Assembly (NCBI RefSeq): GCF_025143825.1
Contig: NZ_CP083560.1
Coordinates: forward strand, 2,170,001 to 2,234,000
Direction: 5' to 3'
DNA from: Sulfitobacter sp. S223
Lineage (GTDB): Bacteria; Pseudomonadota; Alphaproteobacteria; Rhodobacterales; Rhodobacteraceae
DNA length: 64,000 bases
Positions 44,729-52,734 of the stretch are shown here, piece after piece. A model generated the notes under the pieces. That model was not told where the DNA came from, searched no databases, and worked only from the letters and a program-made list of their open reading frames with translations. How positions within the stretch are numbered: the first letter of the stretch is position 1; every line of letters starts with the position of its first letter. The position numbers were made by a program, and so were the translations under genes.

Positions 44729-45394
44729 TTACCGGTTTTTCTGGCCAGCGCTCAACGCGCGGCTCATTTGGGCGGCGATCTGGCCGCGTGAACGCTGGAA
44801 TCCAGCGACATCAGGGGTGGAGATATTCATCACCACTGTGGGCGCGGATGAGCCGCCTCCGCCTGCACGCACGCCAAGCTTGCCGTCAGGTCCGCGCGCC
44901 AGTGGCATAATCGCTTCCGGCCCCGCCTCGCCCATCACGCCCATACCGCCGCGCATTCCGAAATGCGTGGCCTGACTGACGACCCCGCCATCGGCAAAAG
45001 GCATCACGCGGCCCTGACTGAAGGGGGCACCGTTGGCAAAGGGCAAAATACCTTGCACCAAACCGGTGACACCTTGCGTCAGCAGGCCGCCAAAGTGGTC
45101 TGTGACAGGCTTGACGGCCGCGTTATAGGCGCTGTTTGATAGCGACTGCGCTACCGTGCTCAACGCATCCGACAGCTTCATCCCGTCAAACACCACCCCG
45201 TCAAAGGCCTTGCGCAAACCGCGGCTCAACCCCTTCTCCAAGGTCGCTACATCCCGCCCCGTCGCCGAGAGCGACGTGCTCATCCGGCGCAGTTCGCTAT
45301 CGAAGCCCGAGACCAGAATACTGGTCTGGCCCAGCGTCTGGTTGAGCGATTGCGCGTCTGTTGCCAGATCGTCAAAGCTGTCATCATTCATCAT
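44729..45394 (-). CDS. GTA g11: tail tape measure protein
   Basis: The 221-residue protein is a short tape-measure protein: an N-terminal helical part (about 1-95, DLATDAQSLNQTLGQTSILV), the segment GVVFDGMKLSDALSTVAQSL typical of the family, and a glycine-rich C-terminal part with THFGMRGGMGVMGEAGPEAI, the conserved GEAGPEAI motif. Its shortness fits the short GTA tail. It overlaps the upstream chaperone gene by 11 bases, with an aaagga site inside that gene. Confidence 0.92.
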   Translation of the reverse strand: MMNDDSFDDLATDAQSLNQTLGQTSILVSGFDSELRRMSTSLSATGRDVATLEKGLSRGLRKAFDGVVFDGMKLSDALSTVAQSLSNSAYNAAVKPVTDHFGGLLTQGVTGLVQGILPFANGAPFSQGRVMPFADGGVVSQATHFGMRGGMGVMGEAGPEAIMPLARGPDGKLGVRAGGGGSSAPTVVMNISTPDVAGFQRSRGQIAAQMSRALSAGQKNR

Positions 45395-45590
45395 CGTGAT
45401 CCTTTTTCTTGTCGGGATAGGCGGCCATCAGCGCGGCCAACCCGTCACTCAGCATCGGCGCATCGCCCGCCTTGCTGCCCAGCATCATCTGCAACTCCGC
45501 CGGCGTCAGCGCCCAGAAGGCATCAGGCGAAAGGCGCAATCCGTACAACCCGGCGCGCATCAGCGCAGGCCAGTCGAAGCCTGTGCTCAT
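45384..45590 (-). CDS. GTA g10.1: tail assembly chaperone-like protein (rcc01693 family)
   Basis: The 68-residue protein contains FDWPALMRAGLYGLRLSPDA and FWALTPAELQMMLG, the pattern of the small phage protein family represented by rcc01693 in Rhodobacter capsulatus. It probably acts with g10 as a tail assembly chaperone, by analogy with paired chaperones before tape-measure genes. It overlaps g10 by 4 bases and g11 by 11. Confidence 0.88.
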   Translation of the reverse strand: MSTGFDWPALMRAGLYGLRLSPDAFWALTPAELQMMLGSKAGDAPMLSDGLAALMAAYPDKKKDHDDE

Positions 45591-45907
45591 GACTGCACCA
45601 TGAACGCCCGCGCCAATAGCTCGGCTGCGGCTTGGGCCGCGCGCATGGGCCCGCCGTCTATCTCGGCTTGTGCAAGACTATCGGGGCTCATATCGATCCC
45701 GCCGCCACGCAGCCCCGCGCATAATAGCGCCAGCACATCCCGCGTGCTGAACCCGCCTGTTTCAAACCGCTGTACCAGCGCCATCAGCGACGGCTCGGAC
45801 AGGTCTTCTTCCAACTCTGCCAAAGCCCCCAGTGTAAGTCGCATACGGTGATGCTGATCGTTCACCACCAGCATCACCTCTCCCCTCCACCGATTTTCCA
45901 TGGTCAC
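45587..45907 (-). CDS. GTA g10: tail assembly chaperone family protein
   Basis: The 106-residue protein MENRWRGEVMLVVNDQHHRM, with LTLGALAELEEDLSEPSLMA and LAQAEIDGGPMRAAQAAAEL, matches the GTA gp10 family, related to phage tail assembly chaperones. Start is at 45907 (ATGA overlap with g9) or two codons later. It lies between tail tube and tape measure, the usual place of such chaperones. Confidence 0.9.
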   Translation of the reverse strand: MTMENRWRGEVMLVVNDQHHRMRLTLGALAELEEDLSEPSLMALVQRFETGGFSTRDVLALLCAGLRGGGIDMSPDSLAQAEIDGGPMRAAQAAAELLARAFMVQS

Positions 45908-46332
45908 TCAACCGGATCGACGTAAGGGACGAACTGCAACTGACCGGCAGAGGCCAGCGACAGCTCATACGTGGCTTCGCCATTAAGCTGACCGGCATAC
46001 TCCAGCGAGGTCACCTGAAACGGCCCCTCCACAATGCCGAATTCAGGGATTACCACCTGAAAGTTCGGCGTCAGACCATCGAAAAGAAGCTGGCGCGCGC
46101 GCTCGTCGGTGGCCGCGTCACGAAATACCCCCGACCCGCTGATCGCAGCCGACCGAACACCGGCGCCCGCCAGCAACTCGCGCCAACCGCCTTCACTATC
46201 AAGGGAAGTCACATCGACCGCTTCGGCGTTGAAACTGATGCGCGTGGCGCGTAACCCCGCAATGGTCTCAAAATTCCCGTCAGTGCTCATGTCTACTTTG
46301 ACCAATAGGTCTTTACCTGCTTGAACAGTCAT
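45904..46332 (-). CDS. GTA g9: major tail tube protein (TP901-1 family)
   Basis: The 142-residue protein is the tail tube subunit: VQAGKDLLVKVDMSTDGNFE, TIAGLRATRISFNAEAVDVT, SGVFRDAATDERARQLLF and the C-terminal ATYELSLASAGQLQFVPYVD match the TP901-1 major tail protein family. Many copies stack to make the tube. A 67-base gap separates it from g8 and holds a small gcccc/ggggc hairpin. Confidence 0.94.
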   Translation of the reverse strand: MTVQAGKDLLVKVDMSTDGNFETIAGLRATRISFNAEAVDVTSLDSEGGWRELLAGAGVRSAAISGSGVFRDAATDERARQLLFDGLTPNFQVVIPEFGIVEGPFQVTSLEYAGQLNGEATYELSLASAGQLQFVPYVDPVE

Positions 46333-46399
46333 TCGTTATACTCCTGTGGTGTGCCACTTGGGCTTTGGAAATCTGTCGCCCCGTCGGGGGCATGTTTGC

Positions 46400-46810
46400 T
46401 CAGTCGTCCTGCACCCGCGCGCGAAAGCGCAGGTCAATCTGTCGGGCACTCGCCGCATCAATGCGCCGGGCCGTAGCCCTGTCGAACCGCAGCGAAACCA
46501 GCCTGCCGCGCGATAGCTCCAACTTGGCGTCTTGCAAGGCGTCGCTCACCACCGTTGCTGCGGCTTTGGCCATCGCAAAACCGGGACTGGTCGTGATAAC
46601 CGAAACAGTCATGTAGTGGACCGCGCCTGCACCACTGATGTCGGATGCGTCGCGCACGGTCTCGGACCCCAGTCTGACGTAGATATCCGGGACGTTCCCC
46701 GCTGGCACAGCATCATAGATACCAGCTCCGACAATGGCGCTTAGCGCAGCATCTTGGGTCAAAGCTGTAAATACCGCAGCCTGAAGCGCGCCTGAAACCG
46801 CATAGCTCAT
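46400..46810 (-). CDS. GTA g8: tail terminator (DUF3168)
   Basis: The 136-residue protein belongs to DUF3168: ALQAAVFTALTQDAALSAIV, IYDAVPAGNVPDIYVRLGSE, and the C-terminal RIDAASARQIDLRFRARVQD. In related systems this protein caps the tail tube before joining the head. It overlaps g7 by 4 bases. Length is normal. Confidence 0.92.
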   Translation of the reverse strand: MSYAVSGALQAAVFTALTQDAALSAIVGAGIYDAVPAGNVPDIYVRLGSETVRDASDISGAGAVHYMTVSVITTSPGFAMAKAAATVVSDALQDAKLELSRGRLVSLRFDRATARRIDAASARQIDLRFRARVQDD

Positions 46811-47145
46811 ACGACCTGCTCCTCTTGTGCAAAGCAGGCCAGATAGCGCCCCTCGGCGTCATGCTCGGCCACTGCTTCGATGGTGAAAATCCGCTCTCCC
46901 TCGCGAAAGCGTTGCTGAGCAGCGGGGCGCTCCGGGCTACCTATTGCAGCACCGCGGACGATAATGCGGTAGGCCATGCGGCTGACCGGCGCGCCACTTT
47001 GCGCGGTCTCGCGTCCGCTACGCGGGGTTACTTCGGCCCAAACTGTGCCAACAGGGACCCAGCCCAGCACATAGCCGCCAGCGCCATCACCCAGCTCTGC
47101 GGGTGTTTCAAGAACCAGCGCACGGTTAAGACGGGTCGTCTTCAT
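46807..47145 (-). CDS. GTA g7: head-tail stopper (head closure protein)
   Basis: The 112-residue protein matches the phage head-tail joining family: LNRALVLETPAELGDGAGGY, GTVWAEVTPRSGRETAQSGA, YRIIVRGAAIG and FREGERIFTIEAVAEHDAEG. It closes the filled head and binds the tail terminator. It overlaps both neighbours by 4 bases, which puts it firmly in the same transcript. Confidence 0.93.
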   Translation of the reverse strand: MKTTRLNRALVLETPAELGDGAGGYVLGWVPVGTVWAEVTPRSGRETAQSGAPVSRMAYRIIVRGAAIGSPERPAAQQRFREGERIFTIEAVAEHDAEGRYLACFAQEEQVV

Positions 47146-47741
47146 ATCCGCGCCCCGCTACGGCCAAGACGCAGTGCACGGTAGCGCTCGATCAGTGATG
47201 TGACGCCGAACGGCATGCAGCCGTCACTAAGCGCCGTATCATGACGGTACTCGTAGTAATGGGCCGCCAGCATCAGCACAGCCTGCTGCATGTCAGCAGG
47301 CACATCATCCCATTCGGGACCGTATCCAGCCAGAAACCGAACGCGGATCTCACCACCGGTTTCCGGCGTCGGCAGGCTGGCTCCGGCGGCACGCAACCGT
47401 GGCGTATGGCCGTCCCGCTCCAGCCAATAGGCATCAGCATCCACCAACTGCTCAATCCCGCTGCGCGTCACGCGCTGGACATCCGCAATCACCGTCACCG
47501 GCGCCAAGGTCAGCGATAGAGCATCAGCAGAGCTGAGCGAAGACACCGAAAGCGTGAATTCCCGCTCAATCAGCACCTTGCCTGTCCGCGCCTCGATTGC
47601 AGCTATGGCGGCCCGCAGAAAGCTGCCCAACACCGCATCTTGCAGGGTGTCTTCGGCAAACCCTGTCCCCATGCGCAAATGCGCCTTGAGGGCCGCTACC
47701 GGCAGGGCCGCATCCGGCACATTTGTTTCTTCGATCAACAT
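47142..47741 (-). CDS. GTA g6: head-tail connector adaptor
   Basis: The 199-residue protein matches phage gp6-like connector proteins: LPVAALKAHLRMGTGFAEDT, FLRAAIAAIEARTGKVLIER, RVRFLAGYGPEWDDVPADMQ and LMLAAHYYEYRHDTALS. It sits under the portal and recruits the stopper. The start MLIEETNVPDA at 47741 has a gagagg site; the open frame continues 53 codons upstream into non-coding DNA behind the capsid gene, without homology. Confidence 0.92.
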   Translation of the reverse strand: MLIEETNVPDAALPVAALKAHLRMGTGFAEDTLQDAVLGSFLRAAIAAIEARTGKVLIEREFTLSVSSLSSADALSLTLAPVTVIADVQRVTRSGIEQLVDADAYWLERDGHTPRLRAAGASLPTPETGGEIRVRFLAGYGPEWDDVPADMQQAVLMLAAHYYEYRHDTALSDGCMPFGVTSLIERYRALRLGRSGARI

Positions 47742-47819
47742 CCCAAAGCCTCTCTCAAACTTCACGTCAAAATTCCCGGCCTGACAGGCCACCTCCCCCC
47801 TTCCGAACGCGCACCCTCC

Positions 47820-47916
47820 TTCGCATTGCTCGGTCGGAGGGGAGCAGCTAGACAATGCGAAAGGAAATTCAGGGCGCGCGCCCGGACCGAAGCGGGTCAC
47901 CCCGCTCCGGCTTCGG
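47820..47916 (-). other. Structured intergenic region behind the capsid gene
   Basis: In the 183 bases between capsid stop and g6 start there are a perfect 9-bp inverted repeat (ttcgcattg 47820-47828 / caatgcgaa 47853-47861), a gggcgcgcgccc palindrome, and a GC-rich hairpin (agcggg 47891-47896 / cccgct 47901-47906, extended by ccga/tcgg) right after the capsid stop. No strong T-run follows. Such structures often raise the level of capsid mRNA or partly end transcription. Confidence 0.45.
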
Positions 47917-47924
47917 CACCCGTT

Positions 47925-49094
47925 TTAGGAGGTACCGAATTTCAGAAGCTTGATTGCCGCGAAATCGCTGACGTCACCGCCGACACGCTTGGTTGCGTAG
48001 AACAACACATGCGGTTTGGCGCTGAAGGGATCGCGCAGGATGCGCAGGTCGGGACGCTCGGCGATGGTGTAACCTGCCGCAAAGTCGCCAAAAGCCATCG
48101 CAGTGGCATCTGGTCCGGCGTCCGGCATATCCTCGGCGATCAAAACCGGATAGCCCATCAAACGCGCCGGTTCACCTGCTGCGAGACCATCTGACCACAA
48201 GAAACGGCCATCCATATCCTTAAGCTTGCGCACAAGGCCCGCGGTTTTGGAGTTCATCACGAAAGAAGCGTTCGCACGGTACTGCGCACCAAGGGCATAG
48301 ACCACGTCCACAATCGCGTCTGCCGTCACTTCGCCAGACAGACCTGTCGGGACATAACCCAAATTACCCCAGGCCCAGACATCGTTGTCCACGGTGCTAT
48401 GGGCAAGAAAACCCTTGGGCTTGTCGACGCCGTCACCATTAATAAAGGCACCAGCCTCGGCGCGGGCAAACTTGTCTGCAATCCGGCCCGCCAGCCATCC
48501 TTCAATGTCAAAGGCCGCATCATCCAGCAAACGCTGTGAGGCTTTGGGCAACGCGCTCAGCTCGTGCAACTGTACAGTGATACGGTCAATCTGCGGTGTA
48601 TCGCTTTCACCGATGATAGACGCCTCGGTAGCCCAACCCGCACCGACATCGGTGTGATCCACCAGCACATCATAAGACGTCGCCTCGACATTCACGACCG
48701 TGGCAATTGCCCGGATAGAGGCTGTCGTGTTCAGCACGGATTTCACAATATCCGAGGTCTGCGGATCAACAAGATACCCCCCGTCGGAATTCACAGCCGT
48801 GGACAGTGCTTTGCCCTCCAGATGCAGACCGCGCAGGCCGTCATCATCACCTGAACGCACATAGGCATTAAAGGCTTTCTTGTGCGGCGCACCCGCATCC
48901 GTGGCCCCGGCCAAAGGTGTGCGTGCAGCAGTCAGTGTTTTACGATCCAGCATGGTCATTCGCTTTTCTGTTTGTTGAAGTTTGGTCTCGATCTCGGCTT
49001 GGAAGCCTTTGAACTGTGTGACAAAGCCGGTCACGGCCCGCCGCACGTCCTCAGCCGGGGAAAGCTCCGCGGCATGTTGTTCGGTATCGCTCAT
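47925..49094 (-). CDS. GTA g5: major capsid protein (HK97 fold)
   Basis: The 389-residue protein is the HK97-type major capsid protein. Residues about 1-65 form a charged coiled-coil delta domain (QFKGFQAEIETKLQQTEKRM) that acts as internal scaffold and is removed by the protease. The mature part shows GGYLVDPQTSDIVKSVLNTT, ASQRLLDDAAFDIEGWLAGR, DKPKGFLAHSTV and RVGGDVSDFAAIKLLKFGTS at the C-terminus. It follows the protease gene by 12 bases. Length and motif order fit RcGTA capsids. Confidence 0.96.
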   Translation of the reverse strand: MSDTEQHAAELSPAEDVRRAVTGFVTQFKGFQAEIETKLQQTEKRMTMLDRKTLTAARTPLAGATDAGAPHKKAFNAYVRSGDDDGLRGLHLEGKALSTAVNSDGGYLVDPQTSDIVKSVLNTTASIRAIATVVNVEATSYDVLVDHTDVGAGWATEASIIGESDTPQIDRITVQLHELSALPKASQRLLDDAAFDIEGWLAGRIADKFARAEAGAFINGDGVDKPKGFLAHSTVDNDVWAWGNLGYVPTGLSGEVTADAIVDVVYALGAQYRANASFVMNSKTAGLVRKLKDMDGRFLWSDGLAAGEPARLMGYPVLIAEDMPDAGPDATAMAFGDFAAGYTIAERPDLRILRDPFSAKPHVLFYATKRVGGDVSDFAAIKLLKFGTS

Positions 49095-49106
49095 CTTGCG
49101 TTCCCC

Positions 49107-49721
49107 TTATGGTTGCTTGCGCGGAGGCGTGATCTCGGCTGTTGCCGCATCAAAAACCCCCGCCATCTCACGCAGGATGTCACCAAGTCGCACGAACCCG
49201 TCCGACTTTGCCCCCACCCGCGCACTGGGCAGCATCGGGAAGGTCACCAACGACACCTCCCAAAGCTCCAGTTCCTGCAAGAGCCGCTGGCCCTTGGTAT
49301 TCTTGCTGGCTTTCACCGTGCGGTAGCCGATCGACAGCCCGTCGATTGCACCTGCTTCGATCAACGCAATGGCCTCGCGGCCCTTCTCGACGGACTTCAG
49401 AATGCGGCCCTTTACGAACAGGCCGCGTCCATCCTCGCGCACCTCGTCCCACACGCCAATCGGCTGTGCCGGATCATGTTGCCAAAGCATCTTCACACCA
49501 CGCCTTGCCGTCTTCAGCGCGCTCAGGCTGGTGGCATAGGCGCCCTTTTGAACAACGTCATTGCCCTGATCCACATCGCCGAAGAAGCTCGCATAGCCCT
49601 TGATTTCAACGCCACCGTCCACCTTGGCCACCTTGTCGAACTGGACAAACTTGCGCTCTAGTGCAGGCAAGCCGCCGCTGTTCTCCGCGCCAGGCGCGAA
49701 GTTATTGCCACTCATATCCAT
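49107..49721 (-). CDS. GTA g4: prohead protease (HK97 family)
   Basis: The 204-residue serine protease matures the capsid. Motifs: IKGYASFFGDVDQGNDVVQK, GVKMLWQHDPAQPIGVWDEV with the catalytic His, and ALIEAGAIDGLSIGYRTVKA with the catalytic Ser. The start MDMSGNNFAPG at 49721 has a caggaga site; the upstream in-frame extension is not supported. It lies between g3.5 and capsid. Confidence 0.95.
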   Translation of the reverse strand: MDMSGNNFAPGAENSGGLPALERKFVQFDKVAKVDGGVEIKGYASFFGDVDQGNDVVQKGAYATSLSALKTARRGVKMLWQHDPAQPIGVWDEVREDGRGLFVKGRILKSVEKGREAIALIEAGAIDGLSIGYRTVKASKNTKGQRLLQELELWEVSLVTFPMLPSARVGAKSDGFVRLGDILREMAGVFDAATAEITPPRKQP

Positions 49722-49741
49722 CGTATTCTCCTGTTTTTTGT

Positions 49742-49969
49742 TCAGCCAGCAGGCGCCACCGCAAGGAAAGACTGCACCGCCTGCGCGAGGATCACGGCGA
49801 CAACGCCGTAGACCGTCAGCCACAATCGCCGCTCCAGCCGCTCCATCATCACCTCAATCCGGTCCAACCTTTTGACGAGGTTTTCAAAATGGATCGCACT
49901 CACCCGCTCATGCGCCTGCAACCGCATACCGGGCGCACATTGAAAACGTTCGACCGGCTGTTCACTCAT
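49742..49969 (-). CDS. GTA g3.5: head formation protein (rcc01685 family)
   Basis: The 75-residue protein starts MSEQPVERFQCAPGMRLQAH, continues with a helical, coiled-coil-like segment (HFENLVKRLDRIEVMMERLE) and ends in one membrane-like helix (LWLTVYGVVAVILAQAVQSF). This matches the small head-formation protein encoded between portal and protease in Rhodobacter capsulatus. Its start overlaps the portal stop by 8 bases. The longer in-frame ATG upstream lies inside the portal gene and is not supported. Confidence 0.85.
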   Translation of the reverse strand: MSEQPVERFQCAPGMRLQAHERVSAIHFENLVKRLDRIEVMMERLERRLWLTVYGVVAVILAQAVQSFLAVAPAG

Positions 49970-51131
49970 CCGCAGCCACCATCGGCAGCCCCAACAGCAC
50001 ACGCTTTTCCGCATCCGTAAGGAACCCTGCATCCGCAACCCGCGCCCACTGCGCATCACGCTCCGCGCTCAGTGCAGGCACCTGATCAAGGTCCGGCTTC
50101 AGCTCCACCAATTCGCCGGTGAAACCTGACAACCAATGCGCCAGCGTTGCCGTCACCCGCGTCGCCAGCGGCAGCACCGTCAGGCGATAGAACGCACGGT
50201 GCGCCTCTTGGTAGTTGGCATAGGTCGCATCCCCCTGAATGCCGATCAGCATCGGCGGCACCCCGAAGGCGAGCGCGATCTCGCGCGCAGCCGCTTCTTT
50301 GGTTTTCTGGAACTCCATGTCGGAGGGCGAGAAACCCATCGGCTTCCAATCAAGCCCACCCTCCAGCAGCATCGGTCGTCCTGCATTGCGCGCGCCCTGA
50401 TGGTGGCTCTCCATCTCGCTCACAAGGCGTTCGTATTGATCATTGCTCATTGCACCCTGACCATCGGCGCCCTTGTAAATGATAGCCCCGGAAGGCCGCG
50501 CAGCATTATCCAACAGCGCTTTTGACCAGCGCGAAGCGGAGTTGTGCACGTCCACCGCCGTGGCCGCCGCCTGCATGGGGCTGAAGCCATAGTGGTCATC
50601 TTGAGGGTTGAAATTGCGCAGATGGCAGATCGGCGCGCTTTGCGTGGCATCAAACCGATGCTTTCGGCCGGCAACCGCATATTCATATGCCACAGGCCAA
50701 CCATCTGCGCCCGGCACAACGCTCATCCGGTCAGAACGCAACACATGCAGCTCCAACGGCACACCAACGTCCTCACCCACCGCCTCAACGTATCCATCGC
50801 CTGACAGCAGCAGCTGCGCATAAAGCGCCTCCAGCAGCTCTGCCCGCCCCTGTGCGCCGTTGGGCCGCGCCATCAGTGCCAGCACCGGATGAGTGTCATA
50901 TCGCTGCTCTGCGTCCTGACACACCAAAGGCAACGCCGCAGCCGCCTCGGCAATCAGCTTGACCGAGCGAAATCCGACAGGATTTCCGGAAAAACCGGTA
51001 CGCGTCAGCGAAACCGTGTCGCGCGGGCTCCAGGCCACGCGTCCGGCAGTTTGCATCGCCCCGACCCGCCCCGTTGCCGATGCCTTCACTTCCACGACTT
51101 CCGCCGCGCCGCGCTTTAGAAAATCAAACAC
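49962..51131 (-). CDS. GTA g3: portal protein
   Basis: The portal forms the 12-fold ring through which DNA enters and leaves the head. Signatures are SLTRTGFSGNPVGFRSVKLI, HPVLALMARPNGAQGRAELL, YGFSPMQAAATAVDVHNSAS and FGVPPMLIGIQGDATYANYQ, all typical of HK97-type portals. The start is non-ATG: GTG at 51131 (FDFLKRG) or TTG one codon before, following an aggaga site; the ATG at 51191 would add 20 unlike residues. The 190 bases upstream hold a strong terminator and a palindrome, an unusual break inside this cluster. Confidence 0.93.
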   Translation of the reverse strand: MFDFLKRGAAEVVEVKASATGRVGAMQTAGRVAWSPRDTVSLTRTGFSGNPVGFRSVKLIAEAAAALPLVCQDAEQRYDTHPVLALMARPNGAQGRAELLEALYAQLLLSGDGYVEAVGEDVGVPLELHVLRSDRMSVVPGADGWPVAYEYAVAGRKHRFDATQSAPICHLRNFNPQDDHYGFSPMQAAATAVDVHNSASRWSKALLDNAARPSGAIIYKGADGQGAMSNDQYERLVSEMESHHQGARNAGRPMLLEGGLDWKPMGFSPSDMEFQKTKEAAAREIALAFGVPPMLIGIQGDATYANYQEAHRAFYRLTVLPLATRVTATLAHWLSGFTGELVELKPDLDQVPALSAERDAQWARVADAGFLTDAEKRVLLGLPMVAADE

Positions 51132-51231
51132 CAAAGTTTCTCCTATCCCGTATCCCGTGGCCGTCCCGCTGCTTGGGCGCCTCTGAAACACAATCTCTCA
51201 CCAAAGGTTTAACGTCGCCGGACCACACCGT

Positions 51232-51245
51232 GCGTTGCGCAACGC
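51232..51245. promoter_or_regulatory. 14-bp perfect palindrome between terminase and portal genes
   Basis: gcgttgcgcaacgc is fully symmetric. It lies between the intrinsic terminator at 51271-51297 and the portal start, on the path where a second GTA promoter would be needed. Candidate operator; no promoter can be named with confidence. Confidence 0.4.
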
Positions 51246-51270
51246 CAACCAAAATCCCACGCGCACCCAC

Positions 51271-51297
51271 AAAAAAAGGAGGGCAACTGCCCTCCTT
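51271..51297 (-). terminator. Intrinsic terminator inside the GTA cluster, after the large terminase gene
   Basis: Read on the minus strand, aaggagggc / gccctcctt form a perfect 9-bp stem with a 4-base loop, followed by a run of seven T. It begins 25 bases after the terminase stop and faces the portal gene. By structure it is one of the strongest terminators in the window. Confidence 0.85.
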
Positions 51298-51321
51298 CTC
51301 CCCTCAACATTTCTGGATGCC

Positions 51322-52734
51322 CTATAAGGTGCGGACATTCGGCTGACGCCATTTCGCCGCAGGCTCGATCATCAACTCATGCAGCGCCCAAACCAACGCG
51401 TCTACGCGGTCAGGCGAACCGCCGCCTTCGTACCCATGCCGTGTCATCCGGCACATCTGGTCCTCTAGCCCCTCCATGTCCGGCAGATGCATGACACGCC
51501 CCTGCTCATAAAGAGCCGCAACAGGTTCGGCCCGTGCAACCTTACCTCGGCTGGCATGCACGCCCTTATAGGGCACCAATGGATCAATTTGCCGGATCAC
51601 CTCCTGCACCATCTGACCACCCTGATTAACCTCGGCCACCAGCCGATCCGCCCCGAACCGCTCCATCGCTGAAATCGCCGCCCGCGCCCAACCGCTTGGC
51701 CCCATACCAGTGACTGTGCAATCGGCCAGCACATAGGCGCGCCAGTCTTGGGGCGGGCCCTTGCTCTGAACTCCGGCAACCACGATCCCGCATTCATCAG
51801 CCGATGCGCCGGATGTTGTCGCAGGATCTATCGCCACCACAATCCGGTCCAGATCGGGAATATCGCGCCTGCGACACGCCTCAATCGTTGCGGTGGTCCA
51901 CAGCGCCCCTTCCGCATCGGCCAACAGGACACCGTCAAGCTCTTGCCGACCCAAACGTGTCCCGCGATAGCGCGCACGCACTTCTTCCAGAAACGACTCC
52001 GCCAGATTGGCACGGTTCGCCTCTGTCGGCGCGTGAGTGACAACAGTCGACGGAGACTTCAACAAATCCTTGAGAACGCCAACATTTCGCGGCGTCGTGG
52101 TGACACATACCTGCGGACGTTCTCCAAGACGCAAAGCAAATTGCAGCATGTCCCAGGTGTCTTGCGCTTTCTTCCACTTGGCAATCTCGTCCACCCAGGC
52201 AGCATCAAACTGCGGGCCGCGCAATCCTTCGGGATCATGTGCGGAATGCACCGTTGCGATGGCACCGTTGGGCCAAACCAACCGCTTGCGTGAGGCTTCC
52301 CAATCCGGCCTGCGGTCCTCGGGTGAGCACGCCAGAATACCGCTATCCCCGAAAATCATCACTTCGCGCACCTGATCAATCGTTTCGCCAACCAGAGCGA
52401 CCCGTTTACACCGTCCCTCATCCAGCGGCTGTGCCCCCTCTACCGCGGAGCGCACCCATTCGGCACCGGCGCGTGTCTTACCGGCACCGCGCCCCCCCAT
52501 GATCACCCATGCCCGCCAATCCCCCTCGGGTGGCAGCTGGTGCGGCATCGCCCAGAAATCAAATAGGTAAGGGAGAGCACGAAGCTCCCCCTCATCCAAC
52601 TCATTCAGGAACCCTTCCTGAATCGATGGCGCAGCGGAGCCGATCCAGTTTGCACCCGATATCAGCGCGCGCTTTTTCCATGTCGAGGGCATAACTCCCG
52701 CGCGCAATTCCGGCTTGTTTGTTTCGGCAGTCAT
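51322..52734 (-). CDS. GTA g2: large terminase (DNA packaging ATPase-nuclease)
   Basis: The large terminase pumps DNA into the head and cuts it. The 470-residue protein has Walker A GGRGAGKTRAGAEW, LVGETIDQVREVMIFGDSGI, the Walker B region FDAAWVDEIAKWKKAQDTWD and an RNase-H-like nuclease domain (IVVAIDPATTSGASADECGI, LVAEVNQGGQMVQEVIRQID). The family call is firm. The start is uncertain: 52734 overlaps g1 by 134 bases; an in-frame ATG at 52692 (MPSTWKKR) is an alternative. Downstream lies an unexpected terminator. Confidence 0.95.
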   Translation of the reverse strand: MTAETNKPELRAGVMPSTWKKRALISGANWIGSAAPSIQEGFLNELDEGELRALPYLFDFWAMPHQLPPEGDWRAWVIMGGRGAGKTRAGAEWVRSAVEGAQPLDEGRCKRVALVGETIDQVREVMIFGDSGILACSPEDRRPDWEASRKRLVWPNGAIATVHSAHDPEGLRGPQFDAAWVDEIAKWKKAQDTWDMLQFALRLGERPQVCVTTTPRNVGVLKDLLKSPSTVVTHAPTEANRANLAESFLEEVRARYRGTRLGRQELDGVLLADAEGALWTTATIEACRRRDIPDLDRIVVAIDPATTSGASADECGIVVAGVQSKGPPQDWRAYVLADCTVTGMGPSGWARAAISAMERFGADRLVAEVNQGGQMVQEVIRQIDPLVPYKGVHASRGKVARAEPVAALYEQGRVMHLPDMEGLEDQMCRMTRHGYEGGGSPDRVDALVWALHELMIEPAAKWRQPNVRTL

